Notes: generated from the sequence alone by a model not told the origin. 64,000 nucleotides of DNA from Anaeramoeba flamelloides (GCA_027625915.1 JANTQA010000032.1:6820001-6884000); one strand, 5' to 3'; numbered from the stretch's first letter, positions 21,885 to 33,700 are shown. Numbers and translations: made by a program.

Positions 21885-22210
21885 TATTTTTTCCTTTTGA
21901 TTCTGATAAATATATATCTTTCACAATGCCAAATAAAATGATTTATATTTTCATAATATTGAGTACAGTCATCACATTTTTTGATATTTACCTTCTTTTT
22001 TAAAGGTGTCATATTAAGATTTATTTTTCAATGCATATGAGTATCTATTTAGTCGGTTCGTAATAATGTAAAATTTAAGAAATGTAGTACTTGATTTAAA
22101 TTTTAAATAGTTTTTTATTTTAAAGCTAAAGTTTTCTTTTTGATATAATTTTATAATATTCTTTTTTTTCCAACTATGATTTCTTTTTAAGATTTTTTAT
22201 ATTGTTTTTT
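21885..22210 (-). mobile_element. LINE C-terminal fragment, reverse orientation
   Basis: The reverse complement reads a decayed zinc knuckle (KKCDDCTQYYENINHFIWHC) and upstream the stretch equivalent to the SYVTSKK/LNRY region of other copies (ctatttagtcggttcgtaat on the plus strand). Several stops. Confidence 0.7.
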
Positions 22211-22233
22211 TATCTTGATTTTTAATTTATTAT

Positions 22234-22427
22234 AGTTGGTTTCACTTTTAAGACACAAACTTTGAACATAATTTAAGGTACAAAAAAATCTCAAATTAAG
22301 GCATATTTTTTGACATTTATTTTTACACCAAGAATTTTACTAGAATTTGAATTTTGTGCCTTAATTTGAGTTTTTTATTGTGTCTTATTTTTTTTGTTAG
22401 TTTGTTTCTAAAAAGTTGAACTGAAAG
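22234..22427. mobile_element. Old T1 MITE copy abutting T2
   Basis: Diverged ends agttggtttcacttttaaga and aaagttgaactgaaag. Its right-hand TA is shared with the adjacent T2 copy. Confidence 0.75.
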
Positions 22428-22429
22428 TA

Positions 22430-22963
22430 AACCCCAATTAAAAATTTTTAACAAACCAAAATTCGATTTGTGAAAAAAAAAAAAACTTATTTAATTAATT
22501 AAAGAAGAAATACCAAATTAGAACATTCACTAATTGAAATATTAACAATTGTTTATAAATTACAATACTCACAAAACAATAAATAAATAATTATCAATAC
22601 AAATAAATCATAGGTGTGTTAAAAATTTTTTAGAGAGCAAAAATAAAAAATATATTGGTTAATTTGTTGAAATTCTCTAAGGAATTTTGATCCATCAAAT
22701 GGTTAGATACTACCAACTAATTTTATTTGAGTTCTTCTATTTGGAACAACTCAACTTTAATATAATATCAATTGTTCAGAAAAATTTTGATCCAACGAAA
22801 CAAATTACTTAATTCAAACAATGAAATGAAAACAAAAACTAAAAGATGAAAAAATGATTTTGAATATTTTGCAAAAATCAAAATTATCTCCAATTTCAAT
22901 GAAATTATATTATTTTGATTGTTTGGAACATTTTAGCTGTGTGGAAAATTTTGAATTTTAGGA
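22430..22963 (+). mobile_element. T2 MITE copy
   Basis: Starts AACCCCAATTAAAAATTTTT after TA and closely matches 9917-10446 throughout. The right end (ttgaattttagga) is slightly degraded. Confidence 0.82.
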
Positions 22964-23314
22964 TATATAAAACAAAAAAATTAATAAATTAATTGAGAAA
23001 ATTACAAAAGATTTTGAACATATTACATTCATACTATTGTTAAAATAATATATGAAGAAAGGTCAAATGGTGTTTCAAAATAAAAAACATTTTTTTTTTA
23101 ACTGCGCATTCTATGGAAAAAAATCGAAAAATTTGGATTAAAGATTTAATTCAAATAAAAAAAAATATTAAGCGATTAAAGAATTATAATCTTGATATTA
23201 TACTAAACAAAGACCCATTATTTATTTTATAATTAGTTAATGATAAACAAATTTTTGTTTGTTTATTGAAGTTTTTAAACAAAATTTTAGAAATTGGTAG
23301 AGGTACTGTCAAGT

Positions 23315-23712
23315 GACTAGCTTTTCCAGAATTCAAGAGAATCGAGTCAAATCTTTTGATTTTTCCTCCATCTTTTCAGATTAAAAAAATAATAACAAAA
23401 ATGGCCCCTCAAGTGCCGTAGAGTGTTGTAGAGTACCTAGGTTTTTTTGGATTTAAGAAATTAAACTGAATTAAATAAATTTTCGGTTTACAGTCAGATT
23501 CACTTTTAAGGCACAAACTTTCAACGAAATTTAAGGCACAATAAAAATCTCAAATTAAGGCACAAAATTCCAATTCTAGTAAAAATAAATTGTAAAAAAA
23601 AAAATTCCAAATTTTGTACCTTAATTTGAGATTTTTTTGTGCCTTAAATTTCGTTGAAAGTTTGTGCCTTAAAAGTGAAACTGATTGTATTTCTCTTATT
23701 AAAAAACCTAAT
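23315..23712. repeat. P modular palindrome cluster (P3) with T1 inside
   Basis: gtactgtcaagtgac linker, B half-module (cttttccagaattcaagaga), linker gtgccgtagagtgttgtaga, then an A palindrome (cctaggtttttttggattta ... ttattaaaaaacctaatggc) interrupted at a TA by T1. Confidence 0.7.
23491..23687. mobile_element. T1 MITE inserted in P3
   Basis: Near-consensus palindrome flanked by TA, sitting exactly in the loop of the A palindrome. Confidence 0.92.
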
Positions 23713-23769
23713 GGCTGTAAGAGGAAACTAATTTCCTCCCTTCAAAATAAAATTTTTTTTTTTTTTTTT

Positions 23770-23842
23770 GTTATAGAATATCTATACATCAACCAATTAA
23801 AGAAACCAATAATAAACCCTAAATAAATATGGTATTGGTTTC
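23770..23842 (-). repeat. T7 fragment
   Basis: The reverse complement of gaaaccaataccatatttatt ... gatgtatagatattctataac matches the right part of T7 copies (for example 27160-27205). Confidence 0.65.
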
Positions 23843-23960
23843 AAAAAGTTCTATATATTAAAATAGAAATGTTAAAAATGAATATTAAATTAGAAAATAT
23901 ATCTCTAAAAATCGAGTTAAATTTTTAGTAAAATTTTTACAGAAAAAAAAATAAATGAAT

Positions 23961-24155
23961 TGAGCTGGACTTATGCAACTGTGGAGAACTGAATCCAACG
24001 AATGCGATCCGAAGCCAACCAAAGTGAACCGAATTGGACTTTCCGTACAATCTGTCGAGTCGTTACCTGGACTGGATTTTTGCTGTCGAGTCGGTATCTT
24101 GTACTGGGATTTTGCGAAAACAAGATTTGGGAAACTTGCAAAAAAAAAAAAAAAA
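23961..24155 (+). other. G+C-rich island with poly(A) tail, likely retroposed
   Basis: About 180 bp (23961-24139) with roughly half G+C, unlike any non-coding DNA around it, ending in an uninterrupted run of A (24140-24155) and a second A run at 24162-24182. It contains an imperfect direct repeat: tgtcgagtcgttacctggac at 24055 and tgtcgagtcggtatcttgta at 24086. All frames are open over parts of it, as expected from composition alone, and none resembles a known protein. No Pol III A/B box consensus is convincing. Possible SINE, processed RNA copy or foreign insert. Confidence 0.6.
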
Positions 24156-24309
24156 TAACTCAAAAAAAAAAAAAAAAAAAAAGCAACTCAATTTTGTAAA
24201 ACCAAATCTTATTCTGAAAACCTTAGACTTTATAGAATTAAAACCATCTATAAAGTTCTAAAAAACTTAATAAAGTAACCTATTTCATTTGATCTATAGT
24301 TGTTCAAAT

Positions 24310-24583
24310 ATTTAAATCTCTTTATTAAAACAAGAAATTATTGAAAATATTGATCATTTTTTATGGGTCTATCCTTCCGATGAAAAAGATAGATTAATAT
24401 TTCATAACAAATTAAAAAAAAAAAAATAATCTTAATGAATTAATTTAAAACAAACAGTTTGAAACTATTTTCATTAAATAATAATCGTGAAATCTATGAT
24501 TTTACGCTTAAATTTCTGAAAGGGAATTTAAGTAAAAGGATATCCAGAGTGTAATTTACACTTCTTCAACAATAAAAAAAAAA
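24310..24583 (+). mobile_element. LINE 3' stub, decayed
   Basis: Same tail as 13645-13938: attgatcattttttatgggt, taataatcgtgaaatctatg, taatttacacttcttcaaca, A-rich end. Several stops. Confidence 0.8.
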
Positions 24584-24599
24584 TTCAGAATATTCTGGA

Positions 24600-24770
24600 A
24601 AATTTTGAACTATTTGCATGAATAATTTAAATTTTACTTAAAATAACCAGACCTTTACTTTCAAAATTGATTTGAACTAAGGTATACTATTAAGCAGTAA
24701 ATTCAATGTTGTATTCAAACAAGAAGAAAAAAAGACATGGGTTATATTTTGAAACACTGATTATTGGGTG
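24600..24770 (-). repeat. T7 partial copy
   Basis: The outer end at 24740-24766 (gttatattttgaaacactga) and the gacctttactttcaaaattg segment match T7. It is truncated at its other end. Confidence 0.65.
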
Positions 24771-24989
24771 TTGTGTAGAAATTTTTTAGATCACTGTAAT
24801 TGAAAATTTACTCCTAAACATTAATTGATTATTCTCGATTATTTTTTTTTTGAACAATTTCTAAATAAATATTCCTTATCTAGAAATATGTTTAATTTTG
24901 AAAATAAACAGGATTTTCAAATCTAAGTAATTGGCAAAAAATTTTACCCATATCTATTATATTTAGGTAAAAAAAATTAATAGAGATTA

Positions 24990-25300
24990 GTCCCTTAAAT
25001 TAAAAATTTTAAGAAAGAAATTTGAAAAAATAAAGGATCAAATTTTACAATTTTTCGACAACAATAGAATTAATTTTTAGAGAACATTTTCATCATCAAA
25101 AAAAACAAAAAATTGAAAAAAAATTGAGAAAATTACGAAAAAATTTTCAACTAAATTGCTTTCCTAATTTAAATTTTACTTAAAATAACCAGACCTTTAC
25201 TTTCAAAATTGATTTGAACTTGGGTATAATATTGGGTAATAAATTGGATGTTGCATTTGAAGCAGAAGAAAAAAAAACAGGGATTTTATTTTGTAATACC
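24990..25300 (-). repeat. T7 copy, tandem to the previous
   Basis: Shares ataaccagacctttactttc and ggatcaaattttacaatttt with the copies at 24600 and 26832. The outer end (cagggattttattttgtaat) is eroded. Confidence 0.65.
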
Positions 25301-26119
25301 ATTTTGCTTGTTTTGGACTAATTCTTTTGATCATTTGATATTTTTTACAATCAGAATTGGAAAGAAAGAGGAAAAAAATTAGGAGTCATTTTTTATTTAC
25401 TGGGTACTTTGTAATTCTTGGCATTGTGTGAAAAAATGTTTCAATAAAAAGACGAATTTTTTCTGAATTATAAAAACATAATCTTTACAATTTGATTATA
25501 TTTGAATTTTAGCATCAATATCATTCGATTAATTATGCCTTGAAAAAAAAATAATTGTTCAATTCGAAGAACTTTACTCGTTTAGAAATACAAAACATAA
25601 AAAAGAAGTATGTTGTTGTTCTAAACTTGAATTTTGGTATTTGATAATAATAAGAAATTTTTTTTTGTTTTTGAATATTCTTCTTCAATAATTTATTTTT
25701 TATTTTTTCAAATACAAGTTTAATACTTTCCCATAATGTTGTTAAGAAGGTAGGCCATTCATCTTAATGAATTAGAAATCCACAGTATTGACTATACTCT
25801 TGTTTTTTTTATTTCATTTTTTTTGAAAAATTTGCTTTTTAGAGAAATACAAAACAATCATTTTTCTACATTACTCTGAAGAGAGAAAATATAATACACC
25901 TTGCTTTTTATCTGTTTCATTTAAATTTGTTTTCAGAATTTTGTTCCAATTATTTATAAAAAGTTTTTGGGTATTATGTATTTTTTTGAGTTTTGAAAAA
26001 AAAAAATCTTTAGGTCTTTGTAACACAAAAAGTTGAACTCGTTCATCAATTTAAAGGTTTTCAATGAAGAGTTTAAGTCTTAAGGTACAAAAAAAATAAG
26101 TTCATTGACATAAAAAAAC
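25301..26119. other. Spacer downstream of the tRNA gene
   Basis: No family seen elsewhere in the window and no coding frame. The A run at 26112-26118 is the complement of the Pol III terminator of the tRNA gene. Confidence 0.5.
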
Positions 26120-26190
26120 TGGGATAGGCAAGAATCGAACTTACGTCATACGGACCACAACCGTGCATTCTACCATTAAACTACTATCCC
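26120..26190 (-). tRNA. tRNA-His (anticodon GTG)
   Basis: Read on the minus strand: acceptor GGGATAG pairs with CTATCCC with discriminator A. D arm GTTT...GAAT around AATGGTA, anticodon loop TTGTGGT with anticodon GTG, T arm GTAAG-TTCGATT-CTTGC. The anticodon stem has a C.A mismatch at its outermost pair and the D stem uses G.U pairs. The internal B box AGTTCGATTCT and A box TAGTTTAATGGTAGA are present. A T7 terminator run follows within a few bases of the 3' end. No intron. The encoded base before position 1 is C, so the G-1 of tRNA-His would be added after transcription, and A73 is usual for eukaryotic cytosolic tRNA-His. Confidence 0.94.
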
Positions 26191-26831
26191 GTTATTTACA
26201 TAAGAGTCATGTTTTAAAAATTTTGAAGTAATATTCATAATCAACAAAAACTACTTTTTATACTTTATTTTTTCATCAAAGAATTTGTAATATTTTCACA
26301 CCTTAATAACTCATAATATTTTTATAATTTCTGAGAAAGTAACCAACCTGTTATTACAAAAAAGAATATATCATACACATCACATTATCATTTTCAAACT
26401 CACTTCAATTTCAATAAATTATTTTACTAAATAAAAACAAATACAAAAAGTTGCATTATATCTAATCAATCTGGGAATAAAAATTCAGATCTTACATAAA
26501 TTACACAACAACCTATTAATAATTCAAAGATAATTTAAGTCTTAAAATGTTTCCATTTTATATCTTAATACCAAGTAATTAAACTAAAACTTTAACTCAT
26601 TTTATTAGTTTGAAAATTGATATTTCATGAAAAAATGAAAAAAATAACAGTCTAATTCCTATTTTTCTTAACTAATAAATTTCTAGGAAATTTGTTGGAA
26701 TAAAAATCCCAGGTTTTACGTATATTGGTTTTGTTTTATTCTGGATTTTAGATTTATGAATTTGGGAGAAATAAAAATATTAATTGAGATCGATTTTAAA
26801 GTGATCAAAATAATACCTAGCAGAACAACGA
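26191..26831. other. Upstream flank of the tRNA gene, nothing recognised
   Basis: AT-rich, with no known repeat or gene. An internal Pol III promoter needs no conserved upstream element. Confidence 0.5.
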
Positions 26832-27235
26832 TAATCCGTGTCCCCAACTATAAACCCTGCTTTTATTCTTCTTGTACCAATGCAACATCCAATTCACTAC
26901 CAAATATTATACCCAAGTTCAAATCAATTTTGAAGGTAAAATCCTTGGTTTTTTAGTATAATTTAAAATTTAGTATTAGTTTTGTAAAAAATTTTTTCAC
27001 AATTTTTGTTTGAAATTTTTTGTATTTTAGAAGATAAACAAATTCTAATTCAAAAATTATCTCTATTTTTAGAGATAAATTTTACAATTTGATCCTTCAT
27101 TTTTTTATTTCTTTTTTAATAATAGAACTTTAAGATGTCAATATCATATTTATTGATTCTTATTGTTGGTTTCTTTGATCGGTTGATGTATAGGCCTTCT
27201 ATAACAAAAAAAAAAGTATTTATTTTGAAACACAC
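26832..27235 (+). mobile_element. T7 inverted-repeat element, best left copy
   Basis: Left end ataatccgtgtccccaacta. Right end gtatttattttgaaacacac, inverse of the gtgtttcaaaata ends of other copies. The interior shares accaatgcaacatccaattc and acaatttgatccttca with 54555-54972. Non-coding. Confidence 0.75.
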
Positions 27236-27801
27236 CTTAAGGGAATAGTCTCTATTAAATTTTTTTAGGTAAATTTAATAGAGATTTAGAATTTTTTTTT
27301 GCCAATTACTTAGATATGAAATCAAAGTGAAAAACTTCTTAGTATAGTAATTAAATCTCGATAAATGACATTCATTAATTTTAGTAATTGTTTTTATAGA
27401 AATAAAAAATTGAAAAATTTTTTCGCTTTCTTAAAAGTTGCTTTTTTTTCAAATTTTCGCAAATATACAAAAAATAAAAAATAAAATTGATCAAGAAAAT
27501 AAAACCTTGTTGTGTTTGTGGAATACTTAGAAAAAATAGTTTGAAAAATATACCTGAAAAGCTTTTTTTAGATTTGTGTGAAAAAACAGCGTGATTCGAA
27601 AAAAATATGTAATATATGCTTTACTCTTAATAAAAGATTTTTATTCTTTTCTTGTACCATTCTTTTTTTTCTTGAAACCACTTTTTGAGTTTACACTTTT
27701 TTGTTTTTGTTGAATTTGAAGTTTTAAAAAGTTGTCCTAAATTACCATTCTAAAAGTTTTTGTTAGAGTCGAAAAAAAAAAAAAAAGAAAAGAAGAGAAT
27801 A
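27236..27801. other. Spacer with hairpin and a short Cys-rich open frame
   Basis: 27240-27300 is a hairpin (agtctctattaaattt ... aatttaatagagat) also seen next to T7 at 24955-24995. At 27500-27590 a frame without ATG reads KPCCVCGILRKNSLKNIPEK LFLDLCEKTA then TGA, with an AATAAA 47 bases on. It could be a terminal exon or a decayed zinc-binding domain. Not called as a gene. Confidence 0.4.
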
Positions 27802-27995
27802 CAGTCAGTTCCACTTTTAAGGCACAAACTTCAACGAAATTTAAGTAACAAAAAATCTCAAATTAAAGCACAAAATTCCGATTCTAGCAAAATAATTTGT
27901 AAAAAAAAAAAATTCCAAATTTTGTGCCTGAATTTGAGTTTTTTCTGTGCCTTATATTTCGTTGAAAGTTTGTACCTTAAATTTGAAACTGAATG
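27802..27995. mobile_element. T1 MITE copy
   Basis: CAGTCAGTTCCACTTTTAAG to gaaactgaatg, flanked by TA. Confidence 0.9.
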
Positions 27996-28374
27996 TAAGA
28001 ACTATTTTTTGTCAAGGTAATTCTTGAAAAAACAAATTGAGTTCTTTATAGAGTCAAGTTGGATGAACAGAAGTGAAAGAGATAATATTCACTAGTTTTC
28101 AACTATTTTTTCGTTTTTCGAAATGAGAATAAATATTAATTTTGAAACAATAATTAAATCAAAAATTAATTAAAAAATTCTCATCCGTTAAAGATATTTT
28201 TTTTAAAAGAAATTTTTAAAAGTCACTTTTTTTGACTGAATTGTAAAATTTTAAAAAAACAAGAACTAAATGTTATAAAATTGAAAAAACCTGATTTTTT
28301 ATCAATTTTAAACATGTTTCTGATAAGGATTCCTTATTTAGTTTTTGTTCAGAAAAAAAAAAATTAAAAGATAC

Positions 28375-28985
28375 TAGTCCATTAAAGAATCACAAATTTT
28401 ATTATCACTTACAAATGATAAGATACATGATGAATTCTTTAAATTAATAATATGGGAGATATTATAATTTTTTTTATTTTTTTTTAAAAATTCAGATATC
28501 TAGATTTTTCGATTTTTTTAATAGGCTGGGCGTCGTTAGGTTTTTTTTAATTTAAGAAAGAAACGGAAAATTTATTTAATTTTCTGTTTATTTCTGAAAT
28601 AAAAAAAAAAAACGCTATTAACTTTTCCAGAATTCAAAGGAATTGAGTTAAATTGTTGATTTTTCTCCATTCTTTTAAATTATAGAAAAGCGCTGTTAGG
28701 TTTTTTTACTTTTTAAAAGGTAAAGAAAATTTATTTAATTTTCTTTACATTCCAAAAATTAAAAAAAAAACACCTATAGGTTATCCAGAATTTGTAAGAA
28801 TTGAGTTAAATCAAAAATTTTACTCAATTCTTTCGAATTCTGGAAAAACTAGGCACTTGACGGCACTCTACGGCACTTGGCGACACAATACCATAAAAAA
28901 TGATCGAAATCTTCAATTATATCAACATTTAACTTTTCATTTCATAAATCACAATTTTTATTTTTATTTTACACTTCCACAATCA
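28375..28985 (-). mobile_element. LINE C-terminal fragment, reverse, split by P4
   Basis: 28375-28530 is the complement of the region after the zinc knuckle. 28888-28985 continues with the knuckle region (ccataaaaaatgatcgaaat = complement of FDHFLW codons). P4 separates them in the middle of the CPAY codons. Confidence 0.78.
28531..28887. repeat. P modular palindrome cluster (P4) inserted in LINE
   Basis: Order: A palindrome, B palindrome (cttttccagaattcaaagga), linker gcgctgttagg, A, B, then ctaggcacttgacggcactc linker units. The ends are gtcgttagg and ggcgacac. Removing it restores the LINE order ggctgggc-aataccataaa, so the insertion is almost exact with no clear target duplication. Confidence 0.78.
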
Positions 28986-29556
28986 ATGATAATTTATCTA
29001 TTTTTTTGTAACAAGTTAAAGTACCCTCAAAATGTCATTTTACTTGTATTTCCTCAAAGATAATTAAAACGTAAAAATAATAGATTTCATGATTTTTCAA
29101 AGCAAATACAACTCTAGAATTTTTTATGTATAAAAAACAAAAGGAAAAAATTGAAAAGAAAAAAGGAAACAAAAAAAAAAAAAAATTAGATAAATAAAAT
29201 ACACATTGGAACTTAAGATACATTTTCCAAATTTCTTATCTATTGCAACTAATTTTTAATCAAAAAATATCCAACAAAAGTTTAATTCTCCCCGAAGAAT
29301 TAAAAATAAAACCACAGATGAATAAATAATTCTTTAATATGTTATAGATATAATAAATAAATGATTTTTATTTATTTTTTTTTTGAATCCTCAATTTTCA
29401 ATTTTTTTTTCATTTCTGTATTTTTTAATCCTTATGCTCGTATATTATACTAGGATATATTCAACTCTCGTATTTATTAAAATTATTAATTTCTTTAGTT
29501 AAAGAAATTATTTAATTAATCCAGAACCACATCAACTCTGAAGGTCAAAATTGATA
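28986..29556. other. Intergenic, nothing recognised
   Basis: AT-rich with A and T homopolymers. No repeat family or gene seen. Confidence 0.5.
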
Positions 29557-29751
29557 CATTCAGTTCCACTTTTAAGGCACAAACTTTCAACGAAATTTAA
29601 GGTACAAAAAAATCTCAAAACAATGCACAAAATTTGTAATATTTTTTTTACAATTTATTTTACGAGAATCTGAATATTCTGCCTTAATTTGAGATTTTTA
29701 TTGTGCCTTAAATTTCGTTGAACGTTTGTGCCAGAAAATTCGAACTGAATG
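29557..29751. mobile_element. T1 MITE copy, rightmost in window
   Basis: cattcagttccacttttaag to ttcgaactgaatg, flanked by TA. No T1 copy was found from here to position 64000. Confidence 0.88.
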
Positions 29752-30740
29752 TATAAGATACAAATTAAATTAACAATTTAAGAATGAATAAAATTACCTA
29801 ACAATTAAATGAAAAATTCTCCCAAAATACTTTTTAAACCCTGTAAAATTCAATTTATAACCAAAAAATATATCTTTTAATATGATTATTTTTAATCTAT
29901 AATTAATAACCCAATCTTAATCATTTAAAATCAAGTTAGTAAAAACCTAAAGATTAAAAGTTTCAATTGAATTTACAATTATTTCTCAATTTTTTAAATA
30001 TTTTCAAATAAATCAAATTAATTCTATTTAAATAAATCTAATAAAAAAAAATAATAATAATAAAATTAAAACTTTTAAACTTTTGTCAAGAATAATAGTT
30101 TCGTTGTATCTACTATTAATTTTTGAATTTTCAAGAACTTTAATAAATTTATTCAAAATAAAACAAATAATTAATTTTTTTCAGATCTTCAATTGATTCA
30201 ATTTTTGGTTTATTATTTGTGATATTCTCTAAATAAGATATCAATTAACAATTTTATTTGTCTATACAAACAATCAGAAATTGCTAATTGAGAGATTTCA
30301 TAAAAATTGAAATATTCAAGACCATTTTTACTTTTTCGAATTTGATTCGAAAATACAAAATCAAAAAAGTCTCAGAATATTTTGAACGAAAATCTCCTTT
30401 CAAAAATGAACTCTTTTCAAAATGTTAACTACATTTTAAAGTTGATAAAAGAAGTTACATAACTGTTTTTAATTGTATCATTCTGTAAATTGTCTCTCTA
30501 TTACCTTTGTGAAAGATAAGAAAATAACGAAGATTGACTAGTTCCTTAAAATTTTCAATTTAATTCAATCATCCTTTACCCCATAAATACAATTTTTTCT
30601 CTTTTCAAACATTTCTACAATCCAAATTTAGCTTTAAAAAATGAACCCAACATTTAAAATGTTGATATTCAAAATCTTATATGACGAATAAAGGGAGAAA
30701 TTATGAACATTTTATCATTTTCTATTTTTTAAAAAGAAAA
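29752..30740. promoter_or_regulatory. Upstream region of the receptor kinase gene
   Basis: No repeat family recognised in the last 900 bp before the gene, unlike most spacers here, so this is the likely promoter. No consensus element can be named. Short pyrimidine-rich stretches occur at 30590-30620. Confidence 0.4.
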
Positions 30741-33700
30741 ATGAGAAATAATTTTTGTTTTCTTTACTTTTGGTTTTTCTTGGGAATTCTTTTTCCACTT
30801 ATCCAAAGCGGATCTCCAATTTTTGGAAAAACAACTTACCTTCTGCAAAAACAACAAGACTCTCTTGTCATTGATTCACATGATTTAAATACCATTAAAA
30901 GGATACGTGAAGATGGATCTATGTCGACATCTGAAATAGCTTCCCATGATTACCATCTATCCTCTGCGCCTATAGGAAGGCACTCAAACGGGCTAAGTGG
31001 TGAAACTTTTTATGATCTAACCACAGCAGCAAGAACAAGAGAAAAAAAAACAAACAGTAATCGGCTTCAAATAAAAAAACAAAAAGAAGATTTGCGCATC
31101 CATTTACTACTCGAAAATTTCCAAAATGAATATTCCATCGTTGATCCTCTTTTGTACTCCTCGTTTTTTTCTGGCTCAAAGCATGATTTGATCACTTCTT
31201 ATTCAATTGGTGACGCTGTTGATTCCTATACTGTGCTACTTGCAGGAACAACAAACAGCCCTGATTTCCCACAAAAAAATGGTCTCTCGATTGTGGCTGA
31301 TCCCGATGGATCAGATCTAATCGCGTGGATTGCCAGGTTTGACATCAATGGAAACATTCTTTTTTCGACATACTTTGGCGGTAGCGTGGCCCAACGAAGA
31401 AATAGCGAGACCAAACAACGAATTGTACAGCCCACAAAAACAACAAGCGATTATTTGAGTAATTATTGGATTGTTGGTACAGTAAGTTATTTTCATCAAT
31501 TATTTATGCTTGGCTTATTCTTTTTTTTTGCATGTTTTCCTTGTTAAAACGTAGGAAGGATCACAATTTTGAAAGAGAGTTACTCAAACCCATTCAAAGA
31601 GCGAGGAGTTACTCCAAAAAGTTTGAGTAACAACTTTTTCAAAAGCTTTTGTTCATCACTTTATGAAAATGAATCAAAATCTATTTTATGCTTTTTTTAA
31701 ATCGAGTCAGCACAATGAGATTTTTTTTCAATTAACAAAGAACTTTAATTGCTTTCTCAAAAGTATGAAAACTCAAAAAAAAACTGTTGTAGAAAAAAGA
31801 AAATTCCTAATTATTTCCATCTCAAGCCAATTTGGATTTAAAGATCCAGTTATATACGATGAATTAATTTTCTTGGAAATATCTTTTCTTGACATTTTAG
31901 TCTCTAAGAACTTCAAAAATGGCAAAACAATAAGATAAAAACAAGCAGATTTCAAATCTATCATTTATAGAGACTAAGAAAAAAATTGTTGGATCTAAAC
32001 TATTTCCCATAATTAAGTGGCACCCTTAAAACGATAAAAAAGGATCACACTAGGATTCTTGTAAATTTCCTAGGGAGGTAGAGAGAGGTGGAGGAAAATA
32101 TTAATATTTAATATTTTTTTTATATTTAAAGTAGTGAAAAAAATAACGGACATGAAAAAAATCCCTGACAAGATTTTTAATTATGAATATTAGTAAAATT
32201 TTTGTGTAATTTCATTTATTTACAATCAAATCCTTTTTTTAAGAATCAAACTTTTTAAATTATAACTCACCCACTTATTAGAATGATGATTAAAGAAATC
32301 GAACTTGTTCAAAACACCATTCAATCAATCAAAAAACAAGAATAACAATTATCATTTTCCAAACTCTAGTAAAACCTCTCTAAAACTCTATAATTGATTT
32401 TTCAAAAAAAGTTGATCTACTTTAGGCTATCAAACAATTACTCGAGTATTCTAGAGGCACCTTACTTTGATGAACTTTAGGTAGGTTTATTACTAATCTC
32501 ATAAAAAAAATTGGTTATTTATAATAAGGATTTGATTGAAAATAAATGAAATTAAACAAAAATTTTACTAATATTCACAATTAAAAATCTTTTCCGGGAT
32601 TTTTTTCATGTCCGGTATTTTTTTCCCTGTTATAATTGATCTTTTTTTAATTTCATTTGAAATTGTCAACCTATAAATATCCCTTTTAATTCCAAAAGAG
32701 ATTTATTTGTTAATTTTCGATTTAATTTCATGAATAACTGCCCCACAAAGTAAAAGAAAATCATGAATGTTTCGATTCAAAAAATAGTTTACTTATTAAC
32801 ATTTTTTAATGTAAAATGTTTTCAAAAAGTAACACAATTTTCTAAAAAAGAAAAAGAAAAAGAAAAAGAATTCATCAGAATTTTTAGCAATAGTTAAAAA
32901 CCAGAAAATAAAACATAACTGAAAGTTTAACAGAGTATAGCACAATCATGAAAAAATTTTTTCAAAAAAAAAATTAAACATTTGCTCATTATTCACTTTT
33001 TGATAACTTCAATTATAATAAACAATATTAGCTAATAAGAGATCTTTGATCAAAAAATATTTTTTAAAGACATTTTACAACAAAAGTTGAAAAATTCAAT
33101 TTTTCGGGTTCTATTAAGATTTTTTTCAAATTTAAATAGTAAAAAATTTTTAATATTTTTTTTCACCGTTACAAGTGGCTATAATCAAATATCTTTCAAA
33201 AACATTTTAAATTTGATAAACATCTTTCAAATGGGGAATCAATTATTTTGACAATTAAAGAATTATTTATTGATTTTAATTGGAAAAAAAAATTTTTTTT
33301 TTGGTCACTTCTGTTTGGCTTTTTTTAATTTGAGAAAGAATCGAAGAAAATCAAAGATTTTTTTTTTTTATTGATGGAAGGAGTATAATTTACACTCTAT
33401 ATATCCTTATACTTTAATTTCCTTTCAGAAATTTAAGCGTAAAATCATAGATTTCACGATTAATAATTAATGAAAATAGTCTCAAACTGTCATGGGTCAA
33501 AATTATTTCATTAAGATTTAATTCTTTTAATTTGTTATGAAATATTAATCTATCTTTTTCATAGGAAGGACAGAACCATAAAAAATGATCAATATTTTCG
33601 ATAATGTACTTTTGCTTATATTTTAAACATAAAGTGCAAAATTTATTTGATTTTTTTTTATTACGTAGTAATATCTATTTAAGCAGTTCGTAAACGACCT

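Larger units (their letters stand above)
23095..23760 (+). mobile_element. LINE 3' fragment split by P and T1
   Basis: The first part (23095-23312) is the region after the zinc knuckle (tgcgcattctatgg, aatcgaaaaatttggatta = NRKIWI in one frame). The last part (23713-23760) is the LINE terminus gtaagaggaaactaatttcctcccttc followed by a T/A tail. Both parts are decayed, and the middle is replaced by the P cluster P3. Confidence 0.75.

Noticed and set aside
23885-24261. Several overlapping open frames on both strands of the G+C-rich island
   Set aside because: Frames are open because stops are rare at that composition; no frame resembles a known protein, and they include poly-Lys or poly-Phe from the A run.
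26120-26190. tRNA-derived SINE rather than a tRNA gene
   Set aside because: Cloverleaf, discriminator and immediate T-run terminator are intact, and there is no A-rich tail or target duplication.
31663-31938. 91-codon frame in intron 1
   Set aside because: No recognised domain, AT-extreme codons, and it lies between two frame-consistent splice sites of the kinase gene.
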